Shown: positions 36,241-45,245 of the stretch, piece by piece | Position numbering within the stretch: position 1 is the stretch's first letter | Layout: each line of letters starts with the position of its first letter | Assembly: GCA_013203805.1 (NCBI GenBank) | Contig: JABMPH010000196.1 | Coordinates: 1-50,055, forward strand | Reading direction: 5' to 3' | DNA length: 50,055 nt | Source: Bacteroidota bacterium | GTDB lineage: Bacteria; Bacteroidota; Bacteroidia; Bacteroidales; F082 | The notes under the pieces: model-generated | What the model saw: only the letters and a program-made list of their open reading frames with translations | Databases searched by the model: none | What the model was told of the DNA's origin: nothing | Program-made: the position numbers and the translations under genes

Positions 36241-37476
36241 ATGTCAGAATACATAAACAATACTGAATTACGCATCAACAATCTCTACAATTTTTCTGTG
36301 GGGATTATTAATCATGAAAATGGAGCTGACCTTGTAAAAAAATATATACGGGATATCGAAAATGTTCATCCATTTGATGTGATATGTATTGTAGACAGAT
36401 TGATGCTCGAAAAGTTTGATATACATGAACTGAAATCAGGAATAAATAAAGTATTGAACATGTTCTACAAGAACCTTGTCAGTCAGCCAATTCCTGATTA
36501 TTCTAAGATTCCTTTCTTAGCATCCCTATGGTTTGAAAATAAAGAACTCGAAAGCAGGTTAGTTAGTCTCAAACCCCTGATTAAAGAATTGAATTCGAAG
36601 GGAATCCCGAAAACCAAATTTCAAATTGTACTAAAAGAAATCGGAACCAGAGTTGCCGAATTATTGGAATTTGATTCGCATTATATAAAAAAGGAAAATA
36701 TACTTTTTCCCTATGTTGAGAAGCAGTTACCCGAATACCGTTGCCAATCGGTAATGTGGTCGTATCATGATGATATCAGGAAATATATAAAAGACATTAT
36801 ATCACATACGAAAGAGAATAATCCCGATATGAAATTGCTAAACAGGAATATTGGCGATTTGTTTTTTGCAATGAATGCAATCAAGTTTAGAGAGGAGTAT
36901 ATCCTGTTTCCGGTTATTGAAAAACTAATGACTTATGAAGATTGGATATCAATGCAGCTTCAAAGTTATGAAATAGGATTTGGATTTATTGATCCACCCG
37001 GGAAACCTGAGAAAATATCTGAGCAAAACCAAAGTTCCGATAAGAGAATACTTTCCATAGATGAGTTAGCAGGGGGTTTAATTGATTTGGATACTGGTCA
37101 ACTTTCAATTGAACAGATAACTATGATGATAAATAACTTACCTGTGGATATTACATTTGTTGATGAAAATGACGAAGTCAGATATTTCTCAACTCCTGAG
37201 CACAGAATATTTCCACGATCAAAGGCTATCATAGGCAGGCTTGTTGAAAACTGCCATCCTCCATCGAGTGTTCATATTGTACAGGAACTTATCGATGCCT
37301 TCAAATCAGGAAAAAAGAAAAGTGAAAGTTTTTGGATTGAGATGGGAGAGCAGTTTATACTTATACGCTATTTCGCATTACGAGATGCTGAAGGAAACTA
37401 TAAGGGCACAATTGAAGTAAGTGAGGAAGTTTCATCAATAAGAAAACTTAAAGGTGAAAAGCGATTGATGGAATAA
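36241..37476 (+). CDS. DUF438 - hemerythrin-like - PAS protein
   Basis: The 411-residue protein has the DUF438 architecture. Residues about 1-95 are helical (ELKSGINKVLNMFYKNL). A hemerythrin-like four-helix bundle spans about 100-260; metal-ligand candidates are in DSHYIKKENILFPYVEK, WSYHDDI and FREEYILFPVIEK. A PAS domain fills 295-405 (MINNLPVDITFVDENDEVRYF, the PAS_10 style with FPRSKAIIGRLVENCHPP). A role in binding iron, oxygen or NO is inferred from the fold. It is soluble and cytoplasmic. It is divergent from the multi-PAS kinase operon, which suggests, but does not show, a shared sensory task. A decayed paralogue follows directly. Confidence 0.9.
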   Translation: MSEYINNTELRINNLYNFSVGIINHENGADLVKKYIRDIENVHPFDVICIVDRLMLEKFDIHELKSGINKVLNMFYKNLVSQPIPDYSKIPFLASLWFENKELESRLVSLKPLIKELNSKGIPKTKFQIVLKEIGTRVAELLEFDSHYIKKENILFPYVEKQLPEYRCQSVMWSYHDDIRKYIKDIISHTKENNPDMKLLNRNIGDLFFAMNAIKFREEYILFPVIEKLMTYEDWISMQLQSYEIGFGFIDPPGKPEKISEQNQSSDKRILSIDELAGGLIDLDTGQLSIEQITMMINNLPVDITFVDENDEVRYFSTPEHRIFPRSKAIIGRLVENCHPPSSVHIVQELIDAFKSGKKKSESFWIEMGEQFILIRYFALRDAEGNYKGTIEVSEEVSSIRKLKGEKRLME

Positions 37477-37562
37477 TACAGGTTTAATCCAAATGCTTCT
37501 TCCTCAACTCTCCTCACGAGTCTGAAGCAAAGCTTGTGCGCAGTGACTTGTGATATATCACA

Positions 37563-37735
37563 GACATAATTGCCATTTCAATAGAGGAAGAACCCAATAT
37601 GAAGCTGCTAAACAGGATCATTGGCGATTTGTTTTTGATCCCACTTATGTACCTGAAAAAATATACGTACAAAACCAAAACTCCAATAATAGAATAATCT
37701 CAAGAGATGAATTAACGGGAAGTTTATATGAAATA
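37563..37735 (+). pseudogene. Remnant of a tandem DUF438-family paralogue with internal deletion and frameshift
   Basis: 37563-37636 resembles 36793-36866 of the intact gene: in frame it reads MKLLNRIIGDLF against MKLLNRNIGDLFF. From 37637 the similarity jumps to 36991-37083, but in another frame: DPTYVPEKIYVQNQNSNNRI against DPPGKPEKISEQNQSSDKRI, then DELTGSLYE against DELAGGLID. About 124 bp of the parent, including the second metal-ligand helix, are missing at the joint, which breaks the frame. The 5' half and the PAS domain are absent. The aa differences suggest an old paralogue that decayed, not a recent copy. Confidence 0.8.
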
Positions 37736-37749
37736 GCCAAGAGAACTTA

Positions 37750-37977
37750 CTATTTCTTAAGAGGTTTTTCGTGGCCAAGAATTAATTTACGTTTACCACT
37801 AACGATATATTTTTTCCTAACGGGTTGACTCTTCCTTGCGGCAGGATCGTATGATGTTGCTCCATGTTTTGGATCGGAACTATACTTAAACCCATGATTT
37901 TTTTTTGAACATGAAGTGCCAATAACTGATAATGTGATACTTAGAATAAGTATAAGGATTTTAAATCTAGCTTTCAT
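37750..37977 (-). CDS. Small lipoprotein, function unknown
   Basis: The 75 residues begin with a lipoprotein signal, MKARFKILILILSITLSVIGTSC, lipidated Cys23. The mature part is short, basic and Ser/Lys/Arg-rich (SSDPKHGATSYDPAARKSQP, then KKYIVSGKRKLILGHEK). Codon use and the complete signal make it a credible gene despite its length. Its 3' end meets the DUF438 remnant on the opposite strand. It lies 76 bp downstream of the amidohydrolase gene on the same strand. Confidence 0.7.
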   Translation of the reverse strand: MKARFKILILILSITLSVIGTSCSKKNHGFKYSSDPKHGATSYDPAARKSQPVRKKYIVSGKRKLILGHEKPLKK

Positions 37978-38053
37978 GTTCTATTCAGATTTTGGTTTAT
38001 CTGGTGCACAAATATAATTATAAATCTTAAACATCAAAATCGCACAAACATGA

Positions 38054-39118
38054 TTATATCCCAAGGAATTTCTTTGGATTAGTGGTTGCAATTTGTGTAA
38101 AATGAGATTCACCAATATAAGCTCTTAAATCGATGGAAAATCTTCGTTCATTGGTTTTGGTTTCAACCATGTAATAATCAGAGCCAAAAAGTATTTTTCT
38201 TTTCAATTTATCGTTGCTTAACAACACTTTTAAAAGAGGGAAAAATTCCTGATTATTAAGAGTAAATGAGATATCAGAATACAAATTGGTATATCGTGAA
38301 ATCATATCCTTAATAATAACAAACCAATTGTTCTCATCCCCAGGTTCTGTTAGATATTTTTCCCACATATATTCGGAGCCAAAATGAGCCAGACAAATTT
38401 TCAGATCTTTGAAGTCGTTCAAAACTCTGGCATAGTTTAGTGGATTTGTAAAATTTGAACATAGCTCCTTTTTGTTCTTCCCTTTTGTTTCAATTGGTGT
38501 GTGTGATACCGACAACAGCTTTATTATATCCTTCTTACTTCCCTTATAGTGCACCGGATTATAAGGACTGCAATGTGCAATAACAGGGAGATTATTTTTT
38601 TGACAGTATTCGTAAACAGGATACAAACGTTCATCATATGGAAAATATCCCAGTGGTGGATATAGCTTTACGCCTTTTGTACCCCAGTCATCAACGCCCT
38701 TTTTCAGAAGGTCAAGTACTTTTGGTCTTCTGGGATCGATGTGTATTGTAGGATATATTTGAGGATAAATCTTATTAAGTTCGCCAAGTTCCTTAAGTTG
38801 ATCGGGATATTCGCGAGGAACTTTTCCCGCACCCATATATGCCATATCCATGGGCAGTATAATAAATTGAGTACCCTCAGGATAAAAAATCATACAATTC
38901 TCAAAAATTTTCCTTTGACTCCCCAATTTACCGATCCTAACAAATTTTATATATCTATCAAATAAGTCATTATCGGAAAATGGGTTGAGATTATTTAGAA
39001 ACTTTGCCGTTAGAAAATATCCGGGTTTCGATGCCAGAATTCTTACCAATCCCAATGGTAAAAATTTTCGTGGAACATCAATATCTCTAAACGTATGGAT
39101 GTGAGTATTGAAGTACAT
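38054..39118 (-). CDS. Amidohydrolase family (Amidohydro_2-like) metal-dependent hydrolase
   Basis: The 354-residue protein is a TIM-barrel hydrolase. The first metal-binding pair is His6 and His8 in NTHIHTF. Later signals are GVKLYPPLGYFPYDERLYPV, where the strand Lys lies, LPVIAHCSPYN with a metal-ligand His, ICLAHFGSEYMW, and ILFGSDYYMVE with the catalytic Asp. This pattern (decarboxylase/lactonase branch of the superfamily) does not fix the substrate. There is no signal peptide, so it is cytoplasmic. It lies 38 bp after the T9SS protein gene on the same strand, without visible functional connection. Confidence 0.85.
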   Translation of the reverse strand: MYFNTHIHTFRDIDVPRKFLPLGLVRILASKPGYFLTAKFLNNLNPFSDNDLFDRYIKFVRIGKLGSQRKIFENCMIFYPEGTQFIILPMDMAYMGAGKVPREYPDQLKELGELNKIYPQIYPTIHIDPRRPKVLDLLKKGVDDWGTKGVKLYPPLGYFPYDERLYPVYEYCQKNNLPVIAHCSPYNPVHYKGSKKDIIKLLSVSHTPIETKGKNKKELCSNFTNPLNYARVLNDFKDLKICLAHFGSEYMWEKYLTEPGDENNWFVIIKDMISRYTNLYSDISFTLNNQEFFPLLKVLLSNDKLKRKILFGSDYYMVETKTNERRFSIDLRAYIGESHFTQIATTNPKKFLGI

Positions 39119-39156
39119 GTCAAAATATTTTAACCTAAAATGTATATGTTAGAAAA

Positions 39157-41280
39157 TTAAAGTTTGATGATCTTTCCTATTGCTGCTACATCCTCAAAAT
39201 AAAGCCTGATAAAATATACACCTGACTGAATATTTGAAAGATTTATCTGCACCGGGCTACTCATATAATCTTGATTTGTCCGGGCTATAATTATCCTGCC
39301 CTGATAATCAACAATTTCAAATTTCTCTATTTTCTTTTCAGATATTAAAAACAATCTATCAGTAACAGGATTCGGATATACAATAACACCTATACTTTGA
39401 AACTCAGAAATAGCATCGATAACAGATAGATTAATTGTGTCAAAAGCAGTACAAACACCCTGGGTTACTTGTGCCCATATATTCCAATCACCTAATCCAA
39501 AACTATCACCAGTAACTTGAATTGAATTATCGGTTGAACCTGTTGACCACAAATAGCCGTCGTATACATCAGGAACTGATAATATTAGTGTATTATTCAT
39601 GGTTATGACAGTGTCTTGACCAATGCTTATGTCAAAACCAACTTGTACATCAACATAAATAGAGTCTGTAACCCAACAACCATTATCATTGTTGCATACC
39701 ATAATGTACTTTCCTGATTCTGAAATATCAAACCAGTTTTGTGTGGTTAGACTATCATTCCAATAGTAATTTGTGAAACCATCAGGTCCGTATAGAGTTA
39801 ACCCATCACAAACAACAGTATCAGATCCAAAATCAAATTCACAACAAGAATGCCTATTTACTTTGGCAGTAATTCCATCAAAAGCACTATTCGAATTAGC
39901 CTGAATAGTATCATTTTGAAAATAAGCCTGCCCAACAAATTTACCAGATATTATTATATTATTGCAATTATCAAGCATAAAGCTGGTAGGACTTAATCCG
40001 TTTGTTGATTCAACTAAACCATATTTAAAAAGCTCACCCTCAGGTGTTAGCTGCCCAATAAATGCCTTGTAACGAGGGCCAAGATAAAATACAGTGTCAA
40101 AAATTGAAAAGGTAGCTTTACATCTCACAGCAAAAAACAAACTATCACTTAGTAAATCTATATGAAAATTATATGACTCTTGTGACGAAATTACTTTTAT
40201 AGTTTCATACCATATGGGTTCGAAATTTGAATTTAGTTTTGCTATGATATTAACTGTTGAATCCTCGTGCTTATTTATGGTATCGGAACCAAAAACAATT
40301 GTGTCCCAAATGCCTCCTGCAAGGTAAAAATTTCCGTATTCATCTATATCTGTATCCGAGAAATACATCTGCCAATCAGGGATAATTCCTGAAATCAAAT
40401 TCCCCGATTGATCAATTTCTAATATATATGGTAGTGAAACATTTTCACCGGTATGAGGATGAACTATAGTATCACCCGAAAAATATATTTCATCACGCAC
40501 CTGACCAACTATCAATATATTGCCCTCACTGTCAATATTCAGTTCTCTCATATCAATACTCGGCCCTGGGCTTGTCAACTCCCTTCTCCATACCAGGTTA
40601 CCATCCAAATCCATCTTCAATAATGAGCATAAAGTATATCCATATATTGCTGAATCCTGATTAAAATAATTGACCGTATCAGTTTGATATCCGCTCCCAT
40701 AGTGCTTTACAGGCACGTAAAGAAAACCATCGGATGTTACAACAATATCATTACAAACATCCTGGCTTGTGCTGTGAATCGCCCTAATCCATTCAATTTT
40801 AAGTGAGGGTGAGAGTTTTGCAATAAATACTTCGGGTGCTCCTAACAAAGAGTCAGTACCACTATATATTGTTGTATCCAATATGTTTACCAAATACCTA
40901 TATTCACATGCAATATAAATATTAAGGTCTATATCAGTTGCTAATACAACATTTGAGATATCTGTATAAAGGCTTGAAGTTAGATCAAAAGCTGTCACAA
41001 ACTCACCATTATTATTATACTTCGCAATTGCCCAATTGCCCCAGTCATAATAATAAGAAAAGGAATTTGTAAAGAGTGTGTCTCCAATAAAAATAGAATC
41101 TCCAAACTGAGTTCCTGAATAGATGTTATTTTGAAAATCGATACCCAATACGTTCGACCAAGTGTTGGCATCTTTTTGAGTATTTCCAGCACCCCACTCA
41201 GGTTCCCAGCTTTGACAATAACCGGAAATAAATAGGAATGTGATTAAAAAAAATGAAAGTAAAAAAGGTTTATATGACAT
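39157..41280 (-). CDS. T9SS-sorted protein with SBBP/beta-propeller-like repeats
   Basis: The 707-residue protein has a signal peptide (MSYKPFLLSFFLITFLFISGYCQ) and a type A T9SS sorting domain at the end (VIVYPNPVTDRLFLIS, IVDYQGRIII, IQSGVYFIRLYF). The body (30-500) shows repeating units of the form 'FVAKLSPxxxxxWxRxI ... D..gN.yvaG..', for example AIAKYNNNGEFVTAFDL, FIAKLSPSLKIEWIRAI and LLKMDLDGNLVWRREL, the SBBP-like propeller pattern. Residues about 500-620 are Ig/PKD-like, with CCEFDFGSDTVVCDGLTLYG and DGYLWSTGSTDNSIQV. It is likely secreted or anchored on the cell surface. No enzymatic motif is seen. Confidence 0.9.
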   Translation of the reverse strand: MSYKPFLLSFFLITFLFISGYCQSWEPEWGAGNTQKDANTWSNVLGIDFQNNIYSGTQFGDSIFIGDTLFTNSFSYYYDWGNWAIAKYNNNGEFVTAFDLTSSLYTDISNVVLATDIDLNIYIACEYRYLVNILDTTIYSGTDSLLGAPEVFIAKLSPSLKIEWIRAIHSTSQDVCNDIVVTSDGFLYVPVKHYGSGYQTDTVNYFNQDSAIYGYTLCSLLKMDLDGNLVWRRELTSPGPSIDMRELNIDSEGNILIVGQVRDEIYFSGDTIVHPHTGENVSLPYILEIDQSGNLISGIIPDWQMYFSDTDIDEYGNFYLAGGIWDTIVFGSDTINKHEDSTVNIIAKLNSNFEPIWYETIKVISSQESYNFHIDLLSDSLFFAVRCKATFSIFDTVFYLGPRYKAFIGQLTPEGELFKYGLVESTNGLSPTSFMLDNCNNIIISGKFVGQAYFQNDTIQANSNSAFDGITAKVNRHSCCEFDFGSDTVVCDGLTLYGPDGFTNYYWNDSLTTQNWFDISESGKYIMVCNNDNGCWVTDSIYVDVQVGFDISIGQDTVITMNNTLILSVPDVYDGYLWSTGSTDNSIQVTGDSFGLGDWNIWAQVTQGVCTAFDTINLSVIDAISEFQSIGVIVYPNPVTDRLFLISEKKIEKFEIVDYQGRIIIARTNQDYMSSPVQINLSNIQSGVYFIRLYFEDVAAIGKIIKL

Positions 41281-41365
41281 AATTAGATATTTGGGTCAAC
41301 ATTACGTATTAGCAATGTGCAATTTACTAATTAATATATTCTACCAAACATTTTTCTAAAATCTT

Positions 41366-43447
41366 TTATTTCTGAGCTATCAAACTAATTGCCAGACCTC
41401 CTCCCTCGGCAAGGTGAAATGTTTTCACGAGGTCGTTAGTTATTGTTAATTCTTCCAATTCATAACTTGTGGGATTATCATTCCAATGTGTGTTTGGTGC
41501 GTCTTTATAAACCATCGCTTTGTAACTTATATTGGCTGGGAGAAAATCAAAATTAATGGTTATATCTCTACTGTTTTCATCAGTGATACTTCCAACAAAC
41601 CAATTTCCCGTCCCTCTCTCTTCGCGCGCAATTGTAACAAAATCACCAACTTCGCCATTGAGCACCTTAGTTTGTTCCCAGTCAACGCCAACATCTTTAA
41701 TAAAATCAAATGCACAATTACCTTCATAGTTTTCCGTTAAATCGCAAGCCATTTGTATGGGACTATAAATCACAACATATAGAGCTAACTGATGAGCAAT
41801 TGTTGTATTAACCTGATTATTTTCTTTGGTAGGAAGCTTAATATCGAAAACGCCGGGAGTGAAATCGATTGGCCCTGCCAGCATCCTTGTAAAAGCAATT
41901 ATAGATAAATGCTCGGGAGGATTTCCACCATCCATTGCCCAGGCATTAAACTCCTGTCCGCGTAATCCTTCACGTGATATTGCATTGGGATAAGTACGTC
42001 TGATTCCAGTTGCTTTAATTGGCTCATGGGCATTAACTGCAATATTGTGTTTAGCAGCATTTTCTATCACTTTACGATAGTGGTTTACCATCCATTGCCC
42101 ATGATGATATTCTCCTTTGGGGATTATCTTGCCCACATATCCCGTTTTTACAGAAGTCATTCCATATTTGTTCATCAATGCAAATGCCGTATCCATCTGT
42201 TTATCATAAGTTCGTGGGGCTCCTGATGTTTCGTGATGCATAATTATTTCAACTCCTTTGCTTTTTGCATAAGCAACAACCTCATCAATGTTATAATCGG
42301 GATACGGTGTTACAAAATCGAAAACACCTTCCCTATCTTCAAAACCAATCCAGTGTTCCCAACCTGTATTCCAACCTTCGATTAGCAATCCTTTAATGTT
42401 ATTCTTGGATGCAAAATCAATGAACTTAAGAGCATTTTCGGTTGTTGCTCCGTGTTTCCCACTTTTCAAATCCCAACTCTTTGTACCAATGTGCATTTCC
42501 CACCAGATACCCATATACTTTTTTGGTATAAACCAACTAACATCTCCGAGTATATTTGGCTCATTTAGGTTAAGAATTAACTTTGAATCGATTAGCCCGG
42601 TAGCATTTTCACTAATTTGAATTGTACGCCATGGAGTTACAAATGGAAGAGCTCTTTTTACTTTATAATTAACTCTTTCAGAGCCAACCAACTCACTTGT
42701 CATAGATAGGTTTTCCTTATCGATTTTTAACGTCATTCCAGCATAATCGGTAAGATTTGCTTCATGGAAGCTAAGGTGTACTCCATCATCTGTCCGCATT
42801 GTAACAGGTGTGTTTACAGCATTTTCGGGAATATAAGTTTGAGCTAAACCGTAGTGATTCCGTTTTGAAATAGCATCAATATCGGTGAATTTTGTTGTGT
42901 TGTAAAGATGCTCATAAATATCCCAGTCACCGGGAATCCACCAGCAAGTATGATCACCGGTTAATTTAAACTGGGTGTTTTCATCAATAATAGTTAGGCT
43001 GTCAACACCTTTTTGTTTTGGAAATTCGTATCTAAATCCAACACCATCATCGTAGGCTTTGAAATAAATAACTAGCTTTCTTTTTGGAGCATTCTTCTCC
43101 TGCAGTTTTACAATCAATTCATTGTAATTATTTACAACCATACGTTGTTCGCCCCATGGCATTTCCCATTCTTCATTAACCGAACTATTTTCAGTTTCAA
43201 TAACTTTAAACCCACTTTGCATTTGCGGCTGATCGAGAAATTCAAATCCCATAGACGATGTGTCGATTATATTTTGACCTAAAAAAGCTATGGCATAATT
43301 TGGTGAACCGTCATCGTCAAGAAAAAAATCTACACTTATATTATTTGACGGTGATGAAATATCATGTGAGTTTTCATTGTGCTTACAGCAACCGGTAATT
43401 GTAAAAGCCATAATCACAAACAAAAAAGAAATTTTAAAGTTATTCAT
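41366..43447 (-). CDS. GH97 family alpha-glucosidase (inverting, SusB-like) lipoprotein
   Basis: The 693-residue protein has a lipoprotein signal (MNNFKISFLFVIMAFTITGC, Cys20) and the GH97 three-domain build: N-terminal beta-sandwich, (beta/alpha)8 barrel, C-terminal beta domain. By spacing, Glu406 (MHHETSGAPRTY), Glu475 (VNAHEPIKATG), Glu493 and Glu499 (REGLRGQEF) correspond to SusB Glu439, Glu508, Glu526 and Glu532. These are the two bases, calcium ligands and general acid of the inverting subgroup. The strand reads SVKTGYVG, without the Asp nucleophile of retaining GH97 alpha-galactosidases. It probably releases glucose from alpha-glucans in the periplasm. No SusC/SusD pair is adjacent; it follows creD by 21 bp. 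Confidence 0.95.
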   Translation of the reverse strand: MNNFKISFLFVIMAFTITGCCKHNENSHDISSPSNNISVDFFLDDDGSPNYAIAFLGQNIIDTSSMGFEFLDQPQMQSGFKVIETENSSVNEEWEMPWGEQRMVVNNYNELIVKLQEKNAPKRKLVIYFKAYDDGVGFRYEFPKQKGVDSLTIIDENTQFKLTGDHTCWWIPGDWDIYEHLYNTTKFTDIDAISKRNHYGLAQTYIPENAVNTPVTMRTDDGVHLSFHEANLTDYAGMTLKIDKENLSMTSELVGSERVNYKVKRALPFVTPWRTIQISENATGLIDSKLILNLNEPNILGDVSWFIPKKYMGIWWEMHIGTKSWDLKSGKHGATTENALKFIDFASKNNIKGLLIEGWNTGWEHWIGFEDREGVFDFVTPYPDYNIDEVVAYAKSKGVEIIMHHETSGAPRTYDKQMDTAFALMNKYGMTSVKTGYVGKIIPKGEYHHGQWMVNHYRKVIENAAKHNIAVNAHEPIKATGIRRTYPNAISREGLRGQEFNAWAMDGGNPPEHLSIIAFTRMLAGPIDFTPGVFDIKLPTKENNQVNTTIAHQLALYVVIYSPIQMACDLTENYEGNCAFDFIKDVGVDWEQTKVLNGEVGDFVTIAREERGTGNWFVGSITDENSRDITINFDFLPANISYKAMVYKDAPNTHWNDNPTSYELEELTITNDLVKTFHLAEGGGLAISLIAQK

Positions 43448-43468
43448 TGTAAATATTTTTAATCGTTA

Positions 43469-44800
43469 TTATTCTTTAGTTTCAGGATGTCCGATTTTTA
43501 GTTCATACCAATCTATTTTTCTTGAAAGGTACATTACAATACCCAGAATAATAAACAAACCAATACTGCCTATTAATAGTGCATAGTCTTCCAATTGTAT
43601 AATCGTAAAAATAAAGGTGTAGAGTACTACCAATATCCCAAAAATTAATCCGCCAATTTTCTTCGATTTAAGAATGGCTGTCGTATACCCTGTTACCAGA
43701 ATCAATGTAAGCAATGCAGCCAATAAATATGCTAAGTTGAAAAGCATATGCTCGCTAAATGCAAGGAGCAATGAGTAGAATACAACAAGTGCTATACCAA
43801 CCAATAAATATTGAATGGGATGAATAAAAACTTTATTCAGCACTTCCACAAAAAAGAAAACCATGAAGGTAAACACAATAAACAATATCGCATATCTTGC
43901 TACTCTGTATGATTTCTTATAATTATCAACCGGAAGAAGCATATCAGTACCAAATGAACTGTTGTCAACATCGTATTTACTTCCAATCCAGCTTTGTGGA
44001 TAATTTCTGTTAAGATGCAGTATATTCCAATTCGCGGAAAAACCTGCATCTGATATATCCCGTTCATCAGGCAAATAATTTCCTGTAAAACTTGGTGTTT
44101 GCCAATTTGAGGTGAGCGTAACATCGGTTGTTTTACCTACAGGTATGAAATATAAATACTGGCTTCCTTTTAATTCAACAGCCATTGAAAAGGCATATAG
44201 TGCCGAATCACTATTAATTATTGGGATTGTGGCATTAATTCCTGATGAAACAATATCGTTTGTGCTGGTTCCTGAATTAAAAAAAATATTAATACTATTC
44301 CAGTCGAGACTAATTTGTTTCTCAATTCCTTTAAGGTCGGTAATACCGAGATTTAGTGTCGCTTTATCAAAATGAATATTGGAACTTTCAATATCATATT
44401 GTTTATAATTGATTGAGTTGAATGATCCGGAAATGATTAAATCCGATTCATAAACAACAACCTCATGTATTCCCCTGTACCTTTTCTCAGGAGAAATTGC
44501 ACCTGTAATGCTTAGTTGTTCAGGCAAATAATACAACCATTCTTGTACCTTAATAATTTTATCTGCCGAATCCTTTTTTGAGTATTGCTTAATATACTTA
44601 TCGAAAGGTATCGAAATATACGGACCGGTTAAGGTTTGCCCACTACCCCATTTTGAGCTTACTTCATTAATTGCGCTCCGTTGAATTACTTCACGCTCAT
44701 GGATAATTTCTTTAACCATTGTTGTTGGGATTAGCAATATCAAAATCAATACTATAATAATTCCTACCTTAAAGAATACATTGCTTTTTAGATTTTTCAT
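43469..44800 (-). CDS. creD: CreD family inner-membrane protein
   Basis: The 443-residue protein has one N-terminal helix (VGIIIVLILILLIPTTMV), the family motif REVIQRSAINEVSSKWGSGQTLTGPYISIP, a long periplasmic domain to about residue 300, and a cluster of five or six helices in the C-terminal third (FMVFFFVEVLNKVFIHPIQY and onward). This layout and the REVIxxAxxEVSxxWGxxQxLxGP block define CreD. Its role in envelope integrity is poorly understood; in E. coli it belongs to the CreBC regulon. No creBC genes are adjacent. It is the first gene of a minus-strand run with the GH97 gene. Confidence 0.93.
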   Translation of the reverse strand: MKNLKSNVFFKVGIIIVLILILLIPTTMVKEIIHEREVIQRSAINEVSSKWGSGQTLTGPYISIPFDKYIKQYSKKDSADKIIKVQEWLYYLPEQLSITGAISPEKRYRGIHEVVVYESDLIISGSFNSINYKQYDIESSNIHFDKATLNLGITDLKGIEKQISLDWNSINIFFNSGTSTNDIVSSGINATIPIINSDSALYAFSMAVELKGSQYLYFIPVGKTTDVTLTSNWQTPSFTGNYLPDERDISDAGFSANWNILHLNRNYPQSWIGSKYDVDNSSFGTDMLLPVDNYKKSYRVARYAILFIVFTFMVFFFVEVLNKVFIHPIQYLLVGIALVVFYSLLLAFSEHMLFNLAYLLAALLTLILVTGYTTAILKSKKIGGLIFGILVVLYTFIFTIIQLEDYALLIGSIGLFIILGIVMYLSRKIDWYELKIGHPETKE

Positions 44801-44932
44801 TTTTTTAATATTTTAGTTTACCCCTTTTCCTACCAAAAATCAGAATATTTCTGATCACTATCCTGAATGTGTGAAATTAACTAATTATTTTGAAAAAATT
44901 AAAGTAAGAACTCCATAACGTAATATTTTATC

Positions 44933-44940
44933 TACCTTTG
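44933..44940 (+). promoter_or_regulatory. TAnnTTTG (-7) box at the 5' edge of the cobalamin riboswitch
   Basis: TACCTTTG directly precedes the first bases of the aptamer P1 stem (44943), so transcription should begin essentially at the riboswitch. No consensus TTTG lies 19-21 bp upstream. The rest of the divergent gap to creD (44801-44932) shows nothing else. Confidence 0.5.
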
Positions 44941-45125
44941 CATCAACTTTGGTGTCAATTCCATCTGACCTGATGGATGACTTAATAGGGAAACAGGTGT
45001 GAATCCTGTACAGTTCCCGCTGCTGTAATACTCAAATTCAGCTTTTGAAACCCGGTCACTATCAGCCTTAGGCTGATGGGAAGGCCTCAAAAGTGAGTAA
45101 GTCAGAAGACCTGCCTTTGTTGAAA
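44941..45125 (+). ncRNA. Cobalamin (AdoCbl-class) riboswitch
   Basis: The aptamer core is clear. AATAGGGAAACAGGTGTGA (44984-45002) is followed by AATCCTG..CAGTTCCCGC, GCTGTAAT, ACCCGGTCACT, the P7-type GCCTTAGGC hairpin, TGGGAAGGC, and the B12 box AGTCAGAAGACCTGCCT (45100-45116). The closing stem P1 can form from TCAAC (44943-44947) and GTTGA (45119-45123). It controls the operon beginning at 45246, repressing it when cobalamin is plentiful. The downstream 120 nt contain GCTTT/AAAGC (45135-45151), ATGATA/TATCAT (45155-45169) and AGATTTAA/TTAAATCT (45199-45232) hairpins, candidates for the expression platform. No strong intrinsic terminator is seen, so translational control is more likely. Confidence 0.95.
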
Positions 45126-45245
45126 TTATTCAAAGCTTTCGGGATAAAAGCAAGATGATATACTATCATTCCAACTAGTTTGGTCCTGTTAAGTTTTGAG
45201 ATTTAATTAATTAACTTTTTTATTTTAAATCTTAAAGCTTTTTTT

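Noticed and set aside
37550-37828. Open frame of 92 codons on the plus strand
   Set aside because: It crosses the joint of two out-of-frame DUF438 fragments and runs into the antisense of the small lipoprotein gene; better explained as pseudogene remnant plus chance frame.
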